Positions 41,580 through 50,343 of a DNA stretch of 64,000 bases are shown piece after piece. The notes below the pieces were generated by a model. The model did not search any database. It saw nothing but the letters and a program-made list of their open reading frames with translations, and had not been told where the DNA came from. The DNA is taken from NCBI RefSeq assembly GCF_003201875.1, contig NZ_QJKD01000001.1:186001-250000 (forward strand), in the 5' to 3' direction. The position numbers were made by a program, and so were the translations under genes. The DNA comes from Hungatella effluvii. GTDB lineage: Bacteria; Bacillota; Clostridia; Lachnospirales; Lachnospiraceae. Each line of letters begins with the position of its first letter. Positions within the stretch are counted from its first letter, which is position 1.

Positions 41580-42965
41580 TCACTCTTCCTCAAAATATCG
41601 CATCTCCATCAGCCTCTCCTCGATCAAACCAAGCTGGGAGCTCATAATATCGGGTGAATACAGGGAACGGAGCCCGGCGATTCCCAGTTCCTCCATAGCC
41701 CCCGCCACCCGGTCATTTGCCCGGTACAATGCCTCCAGCGCCTCTCTCACATTAAATCTGCCGGGAGAAGTCGGAGCAGGCGGCCATCTCGCATCCGACA
41801 CCCACCCTTCGGTAACCGCCCGAAAGGCCGCAGCCAGCGCTTCATTCTCATGCCAGTCGATCTGCCTATAGGCGGCGATCCCCTCGATCCCCTCCAGAAT
41901 CATGCGGCAGACCGGATCCAGCTGCAGCGCCTGATCCGTATTCAGCCATGCCTTTGCCGTTCCCCCGTGCCACGCAGCCCCATTTTCAATTTTCAAAATG
42001 GACAGGTTCTCCAGAAGCTCTGCGGATTCCACCACCTCCGAAGGTGTCGCCGGAACAAATCCGCTTTCTATGGACAGGTCCATGATTTCCTTAAACCGTT
42101 TCAAGCTGTCGCCTTCTTCCTCAAAGAACCTGGCCTGATTAAACTGTTTGACATAGAAGTATGCCGAACTTCCTATGTATTCCGCATCCTCGGCATACGG
42201 CATGATAAAGGAGCCTGTCTCCTGTGCACGTGCGTTCCAGCGGCAGAACATGGACTGAATCTCCTCATAGCGGACCGCCTCGTTTCTCACGCCCTCCGTC
42301 GCCCCCATCAGATACCAGAGCAGCAGATTTGCCATACAATCGGAACGGAAGATCAGCTTCAGCCCGTTATCACAGATAGAGGGATTCGTCAGATACTTTA
42401 AATACTCCGGCTTATCCTTTATATATTCCTCGATAAGAAACAGCTGGTTTTTATTGCTGTGCCCCTGCACGTCATAGCACAGTCCGGTGGCCTTTCTTAT
42501 CTCGGGAAATGAGAGGAAGAAGGAATCGGCGTCCATAATGAGTGTCTCGATTCCCACCTCCCTATAGATGCCCGGAATCTGTGCGTTCCAGCTGCATTCC
42601 GGATTCCATCCAACCTTCGGGCGGATTCCCGTATAACGCTCCCATGTGTCCAGGCTCCTTAGCAAGGTATGCACTGCCACCTCACGCGGCACATTTCCCA
42701 TCATCAGATGTGTATACGGGGATGCCACCGGCTCCACCTGACCGTCCAGAATCAGCGCCTTCAGCTTTTTCATGACCTCGGGAGCCAGCCTCTCTATTTC
42801 ATCCAGCGTCTTGCCGCTGGCCTCAAATCCTATTTTATACTGATTGTCCCGAACCAGGTCAAACAGCTTTTCATAGCAGTTTTTCACGACCCATTCCCGC
42901 CGTTCCATTTTCAGCTGGGAATACTGGATGTTCGCATGTGGAAGAAAAATAACTTTAGGCCTCAT
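41580..42965 (-). CDS. GH57-like glycoside hydrolase
   Basis: 461 aa protein of the GH57/38 barrel type. A WNPECSW stretch (Glu about 123 from the chosen start) corresponds to the GH57 nucleophile motif WLPEC. MPYAEDAEYIGSSAYFY corresponds to the acid/base motif (Asp about 260). FLPHANIQYSQL opens the barrel in the usual way, and SPYTHLMMGN is a conserved substrate loop. Cytoplasmic. The start at 42965 (MRPKVIFLPHAN) has GGAG 9 nt ahead. Neighbours are an isomerase, an MDR dehydrogenase, and a radical SAM gene 1-3 nt away, so it is part of a tightly packed operon. The substrate may be an unusual alpha-glycoside; family members range from amylases to galactosidases. Confidence 0.75.
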   Translation of the reverse strand: MRPKVIFLPHANIQYSQLKMERREWVVKNCYEKLFDLVRDNQYKIGFEASGKTLDEIERLAPEVMKKLKALILDGQVEPVASPYTHLMMGNVPREVAVHTLLRSLDTWERYTGIRPKVGWNPECSWNAQIPGIYREVGIETLIMDADSFFLSFPEIRKATGLCYDVQGHSNKNQLFLIEEYIKDKPEYLKYLTNPSICDNGLKLIFRSDCMANLLLWYLMGATEGVRNEAVRYEEIQSMFCRWNARAQETGSFIMPYAEDAEYIGSSAYFYVKQFNQARFFEEEGDSLKRFKEIMDLSIESGFVPATPSEVVESAELLENLSILKIENGAAWHGGTAKAWLNTDQALQLDPVCRMILEGIEGIAAYRQIDWHENEALAAAFRAVTEGWVSDARWPPAPTSPGRFNVREALEALYRANDRVAGAMEELGIAGLRSLYSPDIMSSQLGLIEERLMEMRYFEEE

Positions 42966-42967
42966 AA

Positions 42968-44020
42968 TTATTTGCTCCAATCAAAGATTATTTTAAATAC
43001 ATCCTCGCCCTTCGCCATCTTGTATTCAAATGCCTCCGCACACTTCGATACCGGCCAGATCTCCACCGGAAGGCCGTTCGTATCGAATTTCCCCTCGCTG
43101 ATCCAGGTAAGAATCTGCTCCTTACAGCCGGGCGCCAGCGCACAGGACATGGAAATTGTGCAGTTCTTTGTAAACCAGCGGTGATAGCTGTCCATGATGA
43201 TTTTCTCCGGATAATCCCCCTGCCAGTGAATATGGCCCGGCGCATCGTCGGTTCCCCAGCCGCCGTCCTTCAAATATTTATGGAGAATACCTGGCACCTC
43301 CGCATTGCCGGAGCACTCGATGATCTGATCCGCCATGGCGCCTCCGGTGGCCTTCCTGATTACCAGTTCCGCTTCAAACGGATCGGTCACAATATCCACA
43401 TACTTCTTCGCAATGTCACGCCTGAATTTATTCGGCTCAATGGCAATGACTCTCAAACTCGGATTTACGATCTTTAAAATCTGCATGGCGCTGATTCCCA
43501 CCATGCCTGCGCCGCTCACCACGATTGTCTGTCTGCCCTCCAGATTCAGCATCCGGATTCCCTTTAGGGCCACACATGGAAGATAAGCCAGCACACCGTC
43601 AATATAGGAGAGGTTTTCTGGAATCTTAACCATATAGTCAAACGTGTCATTCGTGGTATCGGAATCCTTTACCGTGTATTCGGAGCCGCCGCCCCATGCG
43701 GCACAGACATCACCGTATTTCCGGCATTCGTTAATCATAACCCGGTCTCCCGGTTTCAGGCTTCCATCGCTCTCTTCCCCTGCCGCAACTACCTCACCGG
43801 CGGTTTCATAACCAGGCACCAGCGGATAGTAGCACTGTTCCGGATGCTGAAGTCCCTTATAGGTCTTCATATCCGTTCCGCTGGAAATACTGCTGTAATA
43901 CGTCCGCGCGATATAGGCATCCTTTTTTGGCTCCGTCAGAGTAATTTCCCTTAAGCGGACCTCATATGGTCTCTCAATTACGACGGCCCTTGTCTTCTTA
44001 TAATCGTAAATAGTACTCAT
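42968..44020 (-). CDS. Zinc-type MDR alcohol/sugar dehydrogenase-like protein lacking usual zinc ligands
   Basis: 350 aa medium-chain dehydrogenase. The Rossmann motif is VVSGAGMVGISAMQ (about 167-180). At the catalytic zinc site, the usual Cys/GHE pattern reads SSGTDMKTYKG and PGYETAGEV, so the Cys is Ser and the His is Tyr. The structural four-Cys lobe is also not visible. It resembles zinc-free MDR oxidoreductases. The start overlaps the isomerase stop by ATGA. The operon setting suggests oxidation or reduction of the imported sugar, or of a keto-sugar intermediate. Confidence 0.82.
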   Translation of the reverse strand: MSTIYDYKKTRAVVIERPYEVRLREITLTEPKKDAYIARTYYSSISSGTDMKTYKGLQHPEQCYYPLVPGYETAGEVVAAGEESDGSLKPGDRVMINECRKYGDVCAAWGGGSEYTVKDSDTTNDTFDYMVKIPENLSYIDGVLAYLPCVALKGIRMLNLEGRQTIVVSGAGMVGISAMQILKIVNPSLRVIAIEPNKFRRDIAKKYVDIVTDPFEAELVIRKATGGAMADQIIECSGNAEVPGILHKYLKDGGWGTDDAPGHIHWQGDYPEKIIMDSYHRWFTKNCTISMSCALAPGCKEQILTWISEGKFDTNGLPVEIWPVSKCAEAFEYKMAKGEDVFKIIFDWSK

Positions 44021-44868
44021 AGCCAGACCTCCTTCAAAATAGTCTCCAGGTACTGTTTGCTGCGCCTGGTCCCTTCTTCTATGTCCTGTGGTTCCTCATA
44101 TTCGATCATCAGGGTATCCGTCCATTTCAGGACCGTTTCTATGGTGCGCTTCCAGTCTCTCTTCTCATCTCCGATGGCTCCAGGTTTTAAGTGACCGCCC
44201 GGCAGCTTCACAAAATCCTTGATATGGGCATAGGCGATGCGGCTGCCGACAAGCTCCGCCGTCTCTTCCACGTCGCATCCTGCAATGGCATAGAGATTGG
44301 CCGGATCGAAGACGAATTTCAAGCTGTCATCCGTTTCCCTGAGAATTCTCTTTAAACACCCGGTCTCCGTGGCTGCCGAATGGAAATGAACCACCCCATC
44401 CGGATACGCCATCACTCCCCCATGGGTCTCCATGGCTGTCACCACTCCATGCTCCTTTCCATACCGGGCTACCGTGTTTAACGCATCTATCATACGTGAA
44501 AAGCGCGTCTCATCCACTTCCCTGTAAGGCGTAAAACCGGCAAATATCCGCAGCGTTTCCACTCCTAAAAAGGAACAGATATCGATTACCCTCTTAAGCT
44601 TCCCGATATCCTCCGCTGCCGCGTTCCCGTCTTCAAGCGTAAAGTCATTGCCCGTCGCCGCGGTATCCAGAGAAATCCCAAATGCTTCATACTCCTTCTT
44701 TACCTGCTCGAGAAGACGTACATCTGCGTCTGTCTGCACATCCGCAGGCGAATTGGCGATTCCCAGTTCCAGGGAAACGAGCCCCAGGCGCCTTGCCAAG
44801 TCAAGCTGCTGCTGCAGTGTAAGCTCCCGAAAGCCCCACGCAGCCGCTCCGATTCTAATCTCCTTCAT
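44017..44868 (-). CDS. Sugar phosphate isomerase/epimerase (xylose-isomerase-like TIM barrel)
   Basis: 283 aa AP-endonuclease-2-type barrel. Metal-binding residues are visible as Glu in TAMETHGGV, Asp in FVFDPANLY, His in IAYAHIKDF and Glu in LMIEYEEPQDIE. N-terminal IRIGAAAWGFRELTL and LVSLELGIANSP are family-typical. Cytoplasmic isomerisation or epimerisation of a sugar, or inositol-type dehydration, is expected. ATGA overlap with the dehydrogenase gene shows coupling. It lies 7 nt after the permease gene. Confidence 0.88.
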   Translation of the reverse strand: MKEIRIGAAAWGFRELTLQQQLDLARRLGLVSLELGIANSPADVQTDADVRLLEQVKKEYEAFGISLDTAATGNDFTLEDGNAAAEDIGKLKRVIDICSFLGVETLRIFAGFTPYREVDETRFSRMIDALNTVARYGKEHGVVTAMETHGGVMAYPDGVVHFHSAATETGCLKRILRETDDSLKFVFDPANLYAIAGCDVEETAELVGSRIAYAHIKDFVKLPGGHLKPGAIGDEKRDWKRTIETVLKWTDTLMIEYEEPQDIEEGTRRSKQYLETILKEVWL

Positions 44869-44875
44869 GCCTCAC

Positions 44876-45700
44876 TCATCCTTTCACCGCTCCCGCGATC
44901 AGTCCCTGAATCAAATATTTCTGGAAAATCAGATAAATAATAATGATTGGAATACACACGATCATGGCTCCGGCAAACGCCGTCACATAATCCGTATTTA
45001 AATATCCGTTTACCACCGAGTAGAGCCCTGCGATAATTGTCCTCTTCTCCGGCCTGCTCACAATGGTAAATGCCAGCACAAACTCGTTCCACACCCACAT
45101 AAACTGATAGAGAAGCACGGTGGCCAGAGCCGGTTTCGCCAGAGGAATGGCAATGTTGGCGAAAATCTTAAATTCCCCCGCTCCGTCTATCTCCCCCGCC
45201 TCGTAAAGTTCATACGGGATTCCCGCAAAAAATCCCTGAAGGACAAAGACTGCGAAGGGCAGGCCGCCCGCCGCATAGGTCAAAATCAGTCCCGCGTGGG
45301 AGCTGCCGAATCCCAGCTTTCTTAAGACAATGACGATGGGAAATATGATCATTCCAGCCGAAATCGTTTGTCCTGCCAGAAGATAAATCAAGGTCACCTG
45401 GCTTAAATTTCCCTTATACCGGGAAATGGCAAAAGCCAGCATCGTCGCAAAAACCAGCATCAATAACAGAGAGAAAGCGGTAATCGTCACGCTGTTTTTC
45501 GTGAGAACGGCAAAATCCGCTTTCTGCCACGCATCAGTGTAATTGGAAAACAGGAACTTTTCCGGAAGGCTCCAGGGCTTAGTCATCAATTCCTTTTTAG
45601 ATTTAAAGGAAGAAAAGAAGACCCAGATAATCGGGATCATCGTGACGCTGAATACCATCGCAAGTACGAAACCTAAAAATAACTTTTTTACTGTCTTCAT
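44876..45700 (-). CDS. Carbohydrate ABC transporter permease, MalG-like
   Basis: 274 aa membrane subunit with six spans. The coupling loop is LYEAGEIDGAGEFKIFANIA and the end is QKYLIQGLIAGAVKG. The start is ATG 45700 with GGGAG ahead; the longer ORF start at 45721 overlaps the upstream gene. It follows the MalF-like gene with a 17-nt gap and precedes the isomerase by 7 nt. Confidence 0.92.
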   Translation of the reverse strand: MKTVKKLFLGFVLAMVFSVTMIPIIWVFFSSFKSKKELMTKPWSLPEKFLFSNYTDAWQKADFAVLTKNSVTITAFSLLLMLVFATMLAFAISRYKGNLSQVTLIYLLAGQTISAGMIIFPIVIVLRKLGFGSSHAGLILTYAAGGLPFAVFVLQGFFAGIPYELYEAGEIDGAGEFKIFANIAIPLAKPALATVLLYQFMWVWNEFVLAFTIVSRPEKRTIIAGLYSVVNGYLNTDYVTAFAGAMIVCIPIIIIYLIFQKYLIQGLIAGAVKG

Positions 45701-45717
45701 GCTGTCCGTCTCCCTTC

Positions 45718-46602
45718 TCAATCCGCAGTCCTGTTCTGTATTTTCATCTGGATAAAGGAACAGATGATCACAAACAGGGTCAGTGCTGAGATGATTGCCA
45801 TCCCGTATCCGGCGTTGGAATTCGTAAATACAGTTTTATACGAATACGTAAGAATCATCTCCGTGGTATAATACCCCGGCCCTCCTTTTGTCATTGTGTA
45901 TATCAAATCAAAAACTCTGAATATATCTATAAATACTAAAACATAGACAATAGTGATAATTCGTTTCATACACGGGATGGTGACATTTCTGATCACCTGC
46001 CACCTGCCTGCTCCGTCCAGCACCGCGGCTTCGATCAGATCGATGGACACGGACTGGAGACCCGCAAGAAACAGAACGAAATAGACCGGAACCATCTTCC
46101 AGAGAGAGGTAAAGGTCACCGCATACAGGGCCGTCTTCGTATTGGTAATCCAGCCTGTGGCCAGCCCTCCCAGTCCCACCGCCTTTAATATCTCGTTTAA
46201 AATACCGTACTGCGGATTATAGATCCACTTCCAGAGAAACACGGTTACAATCGTCGGTATCATAGCCGGCAGGTATGTTACGGTCCTCCAGAAGGACTTT
46301 TTCCTCGTGAAATTCTCAACCAGATAGGCGACGGCAAATGCGGCCACCGGAACGACGATCAGGGTGATGATTCCATATTTAATGTTGTTGAGAACCGATA
46401 CTCTTAAGATGCTGTCATACAACAGATTCACATAATTCTTAAATCCCGTAAACTGCGCGTCCGCCAGATTCACGATGCCGTTCCAGTTGGTAAAGCTGAT
46501 ATAGAATCCCAAAAATACGGGAAATATCCAGAACACGGTGTACACGGCCAGCGCAGGAAGGGAAAACATCAGAAAATATTTTCGGTTCCTTCTCTCTTTC
46601 AT
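45718..46602 (-). CDS. Carbohydrate ABC transporter permease, MalF-like
   Basis: 294 aa membrane subunit, six spans, EAA loop IEAAVLDGAGRWQVIRNVTI, with TKGGPGYYTTEMILTYSY before the last helices. The ribosome site before ATG 46602 is poor. The gap to the binding-protein gene is nearly 400 nt and holds a repeat, hairpins and an opposite-strand promoter, so expression may be reduced relative to the binding protein (inference). Confidence 0.92.
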   Translation of the reverse strand: MKERRNRKYFLMFSLPALAVYTVFWIFPVFLGFYISFTNWNGIVNLADAQFTGFKNYVNLLYDSILRVSVLNNIKYGIITLIVVPVAAFAVAYLVENFTRKKSFWRTVTYLPAMIPTIVTVFLWKWIYNPQYGILNEILKAVGLGGLATGWITNTKTALYAVTFTSLWKMVPVYFVLFLAGLQSVSIDLIEAAVLDGAGRWQVIRNVTIPCMKRIITIVYVLVFIDIFRVFDLIYTMTKGGPGYYTTEMILTYSYKTVFTNSNAGYGMAIISALTLFVIICSFIQMKIQNRTAD

Positions 46603-46711
46603 AAAGTGTACTTGAAGACTCAGCTTTAGACATGAGAGGGATTATGCCCCTCATGACTCCTTTGTGAGCTCCTTCTCCTTTTTAATAATTTTCAATTGCT
46701 CAAACATCCGC

Positions 46712-46740
46712 TTGCATTTCACTCTATTATTATGTATAAT
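46712..46740 (+). promoter_or_regulatory. Plus-strand promoter inside a minus-strand operon
   Basis: TTGCAT (46712-46717), 17-nt spacer, TATAAT (46735-46740). It faces into the gap between the permease and lipoprotein genes and away from the permease. Confidence 0.6.
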
Positions 46741-46746
46741 ATACTC

Positions 46747-46890
46747 ATATTTAAAGTTAAGCAAGAAAGAAAACCGTTATGTAATCGCAGAGAAACACCT
46801 GATTACAAAGGCACTTATCTCGACCCTTCCAGTGCAATATATATTGTACTGGTTTTAAGAGAGGAGCCGGATGTATTAATCCGGCCCCTC
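46747..46890 (+). ncRNA. Candidate small RNA of unknown type
   Basis: A transcript from the promoter at 46712-46740 would include the hairpin CCAGTGCAATAT/ATATTGTACTGG (46829-46852, followed by TTTT) and end with GAGGAGCCGGAT/ATCCGGCCCCTC (46861-46890). Short ORFs exist in it but have no ribosome site. It resembles no class I know. The second hairpin may equally be an operon attenuator on the minus strand. Confidence 0.35.
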
Positions 46891-46899
46891 AATTTAACT

Positions 46900-46997
46900 A
46901 GGAAAGTGAAGATTCCCCCACTGATATGAAGTCAAACTACACATCTCTATAAGGTGTGGCCGCACTCTGTGAAATTACCGAACGTGGATTGAAACAA
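46900..46997 (-). repeat. ~95-bp repeated element with CRISPR-repeat-like end, copy 2
   Basis: Read on the minus strand it starts TTGTTTCAATCCACG 3 nt behind the lipoprotein stop codon. It then matches copy 1 (29709-29805) through ATTTCACAGAGTGCGGC, CTTATAGA, TTGACTTCAT and TGGGGGAATC. Small indels (2 nt after TATAGA and before TCAC) separate the copies. Confidence 0.75.
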
Positions 46998-47000
46998 ACG

Positions 47001-48368
47001 CTATTTCTGAGCCTGCTCCTCTTCCCAGATCTTCTGGACATGATCCAGCACACCGGCCGGAGTCTGATTTCCCTGAATCATCTCCTGGATGCCCTTGATC
47101 ATATTATCCAGTACCTTGGAGGACACCATGTCCAGAAGGTAGAAGGAATCTGCGGTTCCCGCGCCCTTTAACTGCTCTGCCGCTGTAAGGAGAGCCGGAT
47201 GGGTAAGACCTGCGTTCCATTCATCCACATTGACTATCTTTCCTAATTCTGTTACATCACTCTTCTGAACCTTTTCACCAAATAAAAATGCCAGTGCGTC
47301 CTCGGCTGCCTCCTGATTCTTCACATTTGCCGGAATACACCACATGCTGCCCCAGGTAACCGACACACTCGTCTTTGGATTCTCAACAAAATCCATCTTT
47401 TCAATGATATTGTACTCGAAATCGTCTTCCTTCGAAGAATCGATAGCCGATGCCATGCCCGTGTGAGCCGTGTACATGCCGGCCTTTCCCATAACGAACT
47501 CGGCAATCGCGTCATCGTCGGAAATATAGTCGGCGCTGGACTTATCGATTACGCCGCTCTTAACCATCTCATCGACAATCGTCATTGCTTCCACCATGGA
47601 AGGATCGTTGTATTTCGCCTCGTTATTATAGGCTTTGATCAGCAGGTCCGTACCCACAAGCTGAGCCTGTACCTTAGCCAGAAGATCTGGTGCACACCAG
47701 TTCCCGCCGCCGGTCACAATCGCTTTGTACCCATTGTCATTTAAAGTCTTCGCGGCATTTGTAAGTTCCTCAAGATTTGCAGGCTCTTCAATTCCCAGCT
47801 CCGCAAACAGCTTCGTGTTATAGAAGATACAGCTTGTATTTGCAAAATCCGGGATTCCGTACACGCCATTTTCCGGATTATTGAGCGGGCCTGCCCATGC
47901 AAGCGCGCCTTTGTTGTAATTCCAGCCCTCTTTTCCAAGGAAACCGGTCAGTTCCATGAGCTGTCCATTGGCGGAATATTCGTTGAAGGTCGTCTTCATC
48001 AGCTGTACAATCTCCGGTGGATTATCCCCCATCAGCTCCGCCTTCACCTTGTCGTCATAGCCCTCTGAGCCGTAAAACTCCAGATTGATCTTTACCGGAT
48101 TGCTGTCATCTGCGTTGTACTCGTCCACAAGAACGGGCCAGTTGGAAATCTGGCTCTCCGACCATTTAATGAGGACTCTTACCTCCGGCCTTTCCGCCGG
48201 CTTCTCACTCTCTGATGCCGCCTGCGTCACAGCCTCTGTCTCCTTTTTCTCCGCAGCCGTAGTCGTCTCTTCCTTCGTGGCAGGCGCTGATCCGGTCGAT
48301 CCGCATCCGGTCAGGGCAGAAAATGCCATTGCTGCTGTCATTACGAGTGCCAGTGTCTTTTTCTTCAT
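47001..48368 (-). CDS. Extracellular sugar-binding lipoprotein (CUT1)
   Basis: 455 aa binding protein. The signal peptide MKKKTLALVMTAAMAFSAL ends in lipobox LTGC, then a Thr/Glu/Lys-rich tether (ATKEETTTAAEKKETEAV). Folded domain EVRVLIKWSESQISNWPVLV onward is typical of family 1 solute-binding proteins. CAGGAGGAG lies 6 nt before the ATG. First gene of the seven-gene operon down to 40.6 kb, divergent from an AraC regulator. Ligand unknown. Confidence 0.93.
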   Translation of the reverse strand: MKKKTLALVMTAAMAFSALTGCGSTGSAPATKEETTTAAEKKETEAVTQAASESEKPAERPEVRVLIKWSESQISNWPVLVDEYNADDSNPVKINLEFYGSEGYDDKVKAELMGDNPPEIVQLMKTTFNEYSANGQLMELTGFLGKEGWNYNKGALAWAGPLNNPENGVYGIPDFANTSCIFYNTKLFAELGIEEPANLEELTNAAKTLNDNGYKAIVTGGGNWCAPDLLAKVQAQLVGTDLLIKAYNNEAKYNDPSMVEAMTIVDEMVKSGVIDKSSADYISDDDAIAEFVMGKAGMYTAHTGMASAIDSSKEDDFEYNIIEKMDFVENPKTSVSVTWGSMWCIPANVKNQEAAEDALAFLFGEKVQKSDVTELGKIVNVDEWNAGLTHPALLTAAEQLKGAGTADSFYLLDMVSSKVLDNMIKGIQEMIQGNQTPAGVLDHVQKIWEEEQAQK

Positions 48369-48593
48369 TTCCTTCTCCTCCTGTAATCAACATTTTTAAT
48401 ATGGTTCATGAATAGTTTCAACCTCATCTGTAGCCTTTTAAAACAAAGAAACCGCGGTTTATAGTGCACTCTGTTTATTTTTTATTGATTTGGAAACTTA
48501 TTTTTGTTAATATTATAATATAATAAAGATTCATCAAAAACAATATGTTTTGTTGTATTTTATATAAAAAATGTTGTCTTTCAGGAGGGACTT

Positions 48594-49457
48594 ATGCAGA
48601 GAAATATGATAGAAATCTTTCGAAAGAATATTTCCGGGGAATCTTCATCTCTTTCCTTTGGTTTTGCCGGCCGGGAACAGTGTATGGGCAGCCACTCCTT
48701 TGGTCCCGCCAAGAGGGCCCATTATCTGATTCATTTCATTATAAAAGGAAAGGGTGTCTTCTTTGCTGATGAGAAAAAATACGTATTAAAACAGAGGGAC
48801 ATGTTTTTAATCCGGCCCGGAGAGACAACATTTTACTATGCGGACGAGGAGGATCCCTGGGAATATGCGTGGGTCGCATTCGTTGGAAGCGATGCGGCAC
48901 AGATTACGGAAAGCTGCGGCTTTGCCTACAGTCCCGTGGCGACCTATCCCGATTCTCCGGAACTGATCGAATCCATCGACGACATCATCTGCCACATGCA
49001 GTCCGGTGATGAAAACGATTACTACCTTCTCTCCCGGCTGTACAACATTTTTTACCATCTCTCCAGACCGGTCATCAACACACAGAACGCATATAAAAAT
49101 GAAATTGTCCGCCGCACTGTAGGCGTGATCCGGAGCAACTATTTTGAGAAGCTCACCATCCAGTGGCTGGCCGACCAGGTCCGGGTTGACCGGACTTATC
49201 TTTATCGCCTGTTTAAGAAAGAAGTCGGTGTATGCCCCAAAGAATACTTAACCCAGTACAGGATCCGTATGGCCACGGTCATGCTGTCCACGACAAACCA
49301 GTCCATAAAGGAGATCAGCTACGCCTGCGGTTTTACCGACACCTCCCTCTTCTCCATCTGCTTCAAAAAATACTTAGGCTTCACGCCCCAGCAGTTCCGG
49401 AAGATCGACGGAATTCAGCAGCTTTCTTTCCAGATGATTGAGGATGGACAAAAGTAG
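48594..49457 (+). CDS. AraC-family regulator with N-terminal cupin domain
   Basis: 287 aa cytoplasmic activator. The N-terminal arabinose-binding-like cupin (about 15-150; YLIHFIIKGKGVFFADEKKY, RDMFLIRPGETTFYYADEED) binds a ligand, and two C-terminal helix-turn-helix motifs (about 185-280; WLADQVRVDRTYLYRLFKKE and IKEISYACGFTDTSLFSICF) bind DNA. CAGGAGGGA precedes the ATG. It is divergent from the transporter/isomerase/GH57/radical SAM operon and most likely its activator. Confidence 0.92.
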   Translation: MQRNMIEIFRKNISGESSSLSFGFAGREQCMGSHSFGPAKRAHYLIHFIIKGKGVFFADEKKYVLKQRDMFLIRPGETTFYYADEEDPWEYAWVAFVGSDAAQITESCGFAYSPVATYPDSPELIESIDDIICHMQSGDENDYYLLSRLYNIFYHLSRPVINTQNAYKNEIVRRTVGVIRSNYFEKLTIQWLADQVRVDRTYLYRLFKKEVGVCPKEYLTQYRIRMATVMLSTTNQSIKEISYACGFTDTSLFSICFKKYLGFTPQQFRKIDGIQQLSFQMIEDGQK

Positions 49458-49495
49458 GGAAAACAGCGGGACCGGTTGAACTGTAATCAGGACAA

Positions 49496-49539
49496 CAAAA
49501 AAGGAGCCTGGCAGGTTCATCCCCTGCTCCAGGCTCCTT
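49496..49539 (-). terminator. Terminator of the yccF-ecsC pair
   Basis: On the minus strand AAGGAGCCTGG / CCAGGCTCCTT (49529-49539 with 49501-49511) encloses GCAGG/CCTGC, followed by TTTTTTGTTG. The EcsC stop codon is in the loop. Confidence 0.85.
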
Positions 49540-50341
49540 CTCCGGCAGCAATCCGCTCCCACAGAAATCTTCTTCGATACTTAAGTTCCGCATAATCCGT
49601 AATTTTCTTTAGATAAACGCAGTCCGACAAACCTCCCGCGACACCCACAACAGGCAGTCCCTGTACAAACTTCATATACAGAAGTTCCTCCGAGAGCCGG
49701 TTCGCCGTCTTGCGCATCAGAACCTTCTTCTCTTCCAGTCCGCCGGTTCCTTCGATCCAGCGGTTAATCCGCTCGTTATCCTCAGCCAGTTCCCCGCCCC
49801 GTTCCAAAGCAGTCTTGATAATCTCCAGCAAAAACTCCTGCTCCCGCTCGGACTCGTAGGCGTACCCGTAACTGACGGCAATCTCATAAAGGCTCTTCAG
49901 AATCACGCCTGTAAACAGGGGGATATCCGGTATCCCGATTCCGAAGACCCCTGTGCCGATTCCCTCCACTCCGGAAATCAGCAGATTCTTCGTCTTAGAC
50001 ACACCCGCCTGCTTCGAAAATGCCTTCAAATTCTTCCTGTTTTCCTTCAGACCGGCGGCATAAGCGTTCAGTTTCTGCCTGTACTCCCCGTCTTCCTTCC
50101 GGTACGTCTTATTGATCACCGTTCCGCCTTTTTCGAAAACCAGCTGAAACGCCTTGTAAAACGCGGCATCCAGCGTTCCCTTTAACTTCTCCGGGACTAC
50201 CCGGTCCAGCTTCTGATTGATGATCGACGGCCCCTTTTCCTTCTGCCGTTCCACGAAACGCGCCTCGCTCTTCTTAAGCGCGGCCCACTCCTTTTCCAGC
50301 GCTGTACTCTTTTTCCCCGGACGCTTTCCCGGAAACTCCAT
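49517..50341 (-). CDS. EcsC-family protein
   Basis: 274 aa protein of the EcsC (PF12787) family, of uncertain biochemical role. A charged, helical N-terminal part (about 1-105) is followed by the family core, with SGVEGIGTGVFGIGIPDIPL and GVILKSLYEIAVSYGYAYES (about 123-165) and the closing MKFVQGLPVVGVAGGLSDCV (about 225-245). The two hydrophobic Gly-rich stretches suggest membrane association. It follows the yccF-like gene by 2 nt, so they form one unit. Confidence 0.88.
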   Translation of the reverse strand: MEFPGKRPGKKSTALEKEWAALKKSEARFVERQKEKGPSIINQKLDRVVPEKLKGTLDAAFYKAFQLVFEKGGTVINKTYRKEDGEYRQKLNAYAAGLKENRKNLKAFSKQAGVSKTKNLLISGVEGIGTGVFGIGIPDIPLFTGVILKSLYEIAVSYGYAYESEREQEFLLEIIKTALERGGELAEDNERINRWIEGTGGLEEKKVLMRKTANRLSEELLYMKFVQGLPVVGVAGGLSDCVYLKKITDYAELKYRRRFLWERIAAGEGAWSRG

Positions 50342-50343
50342 GT

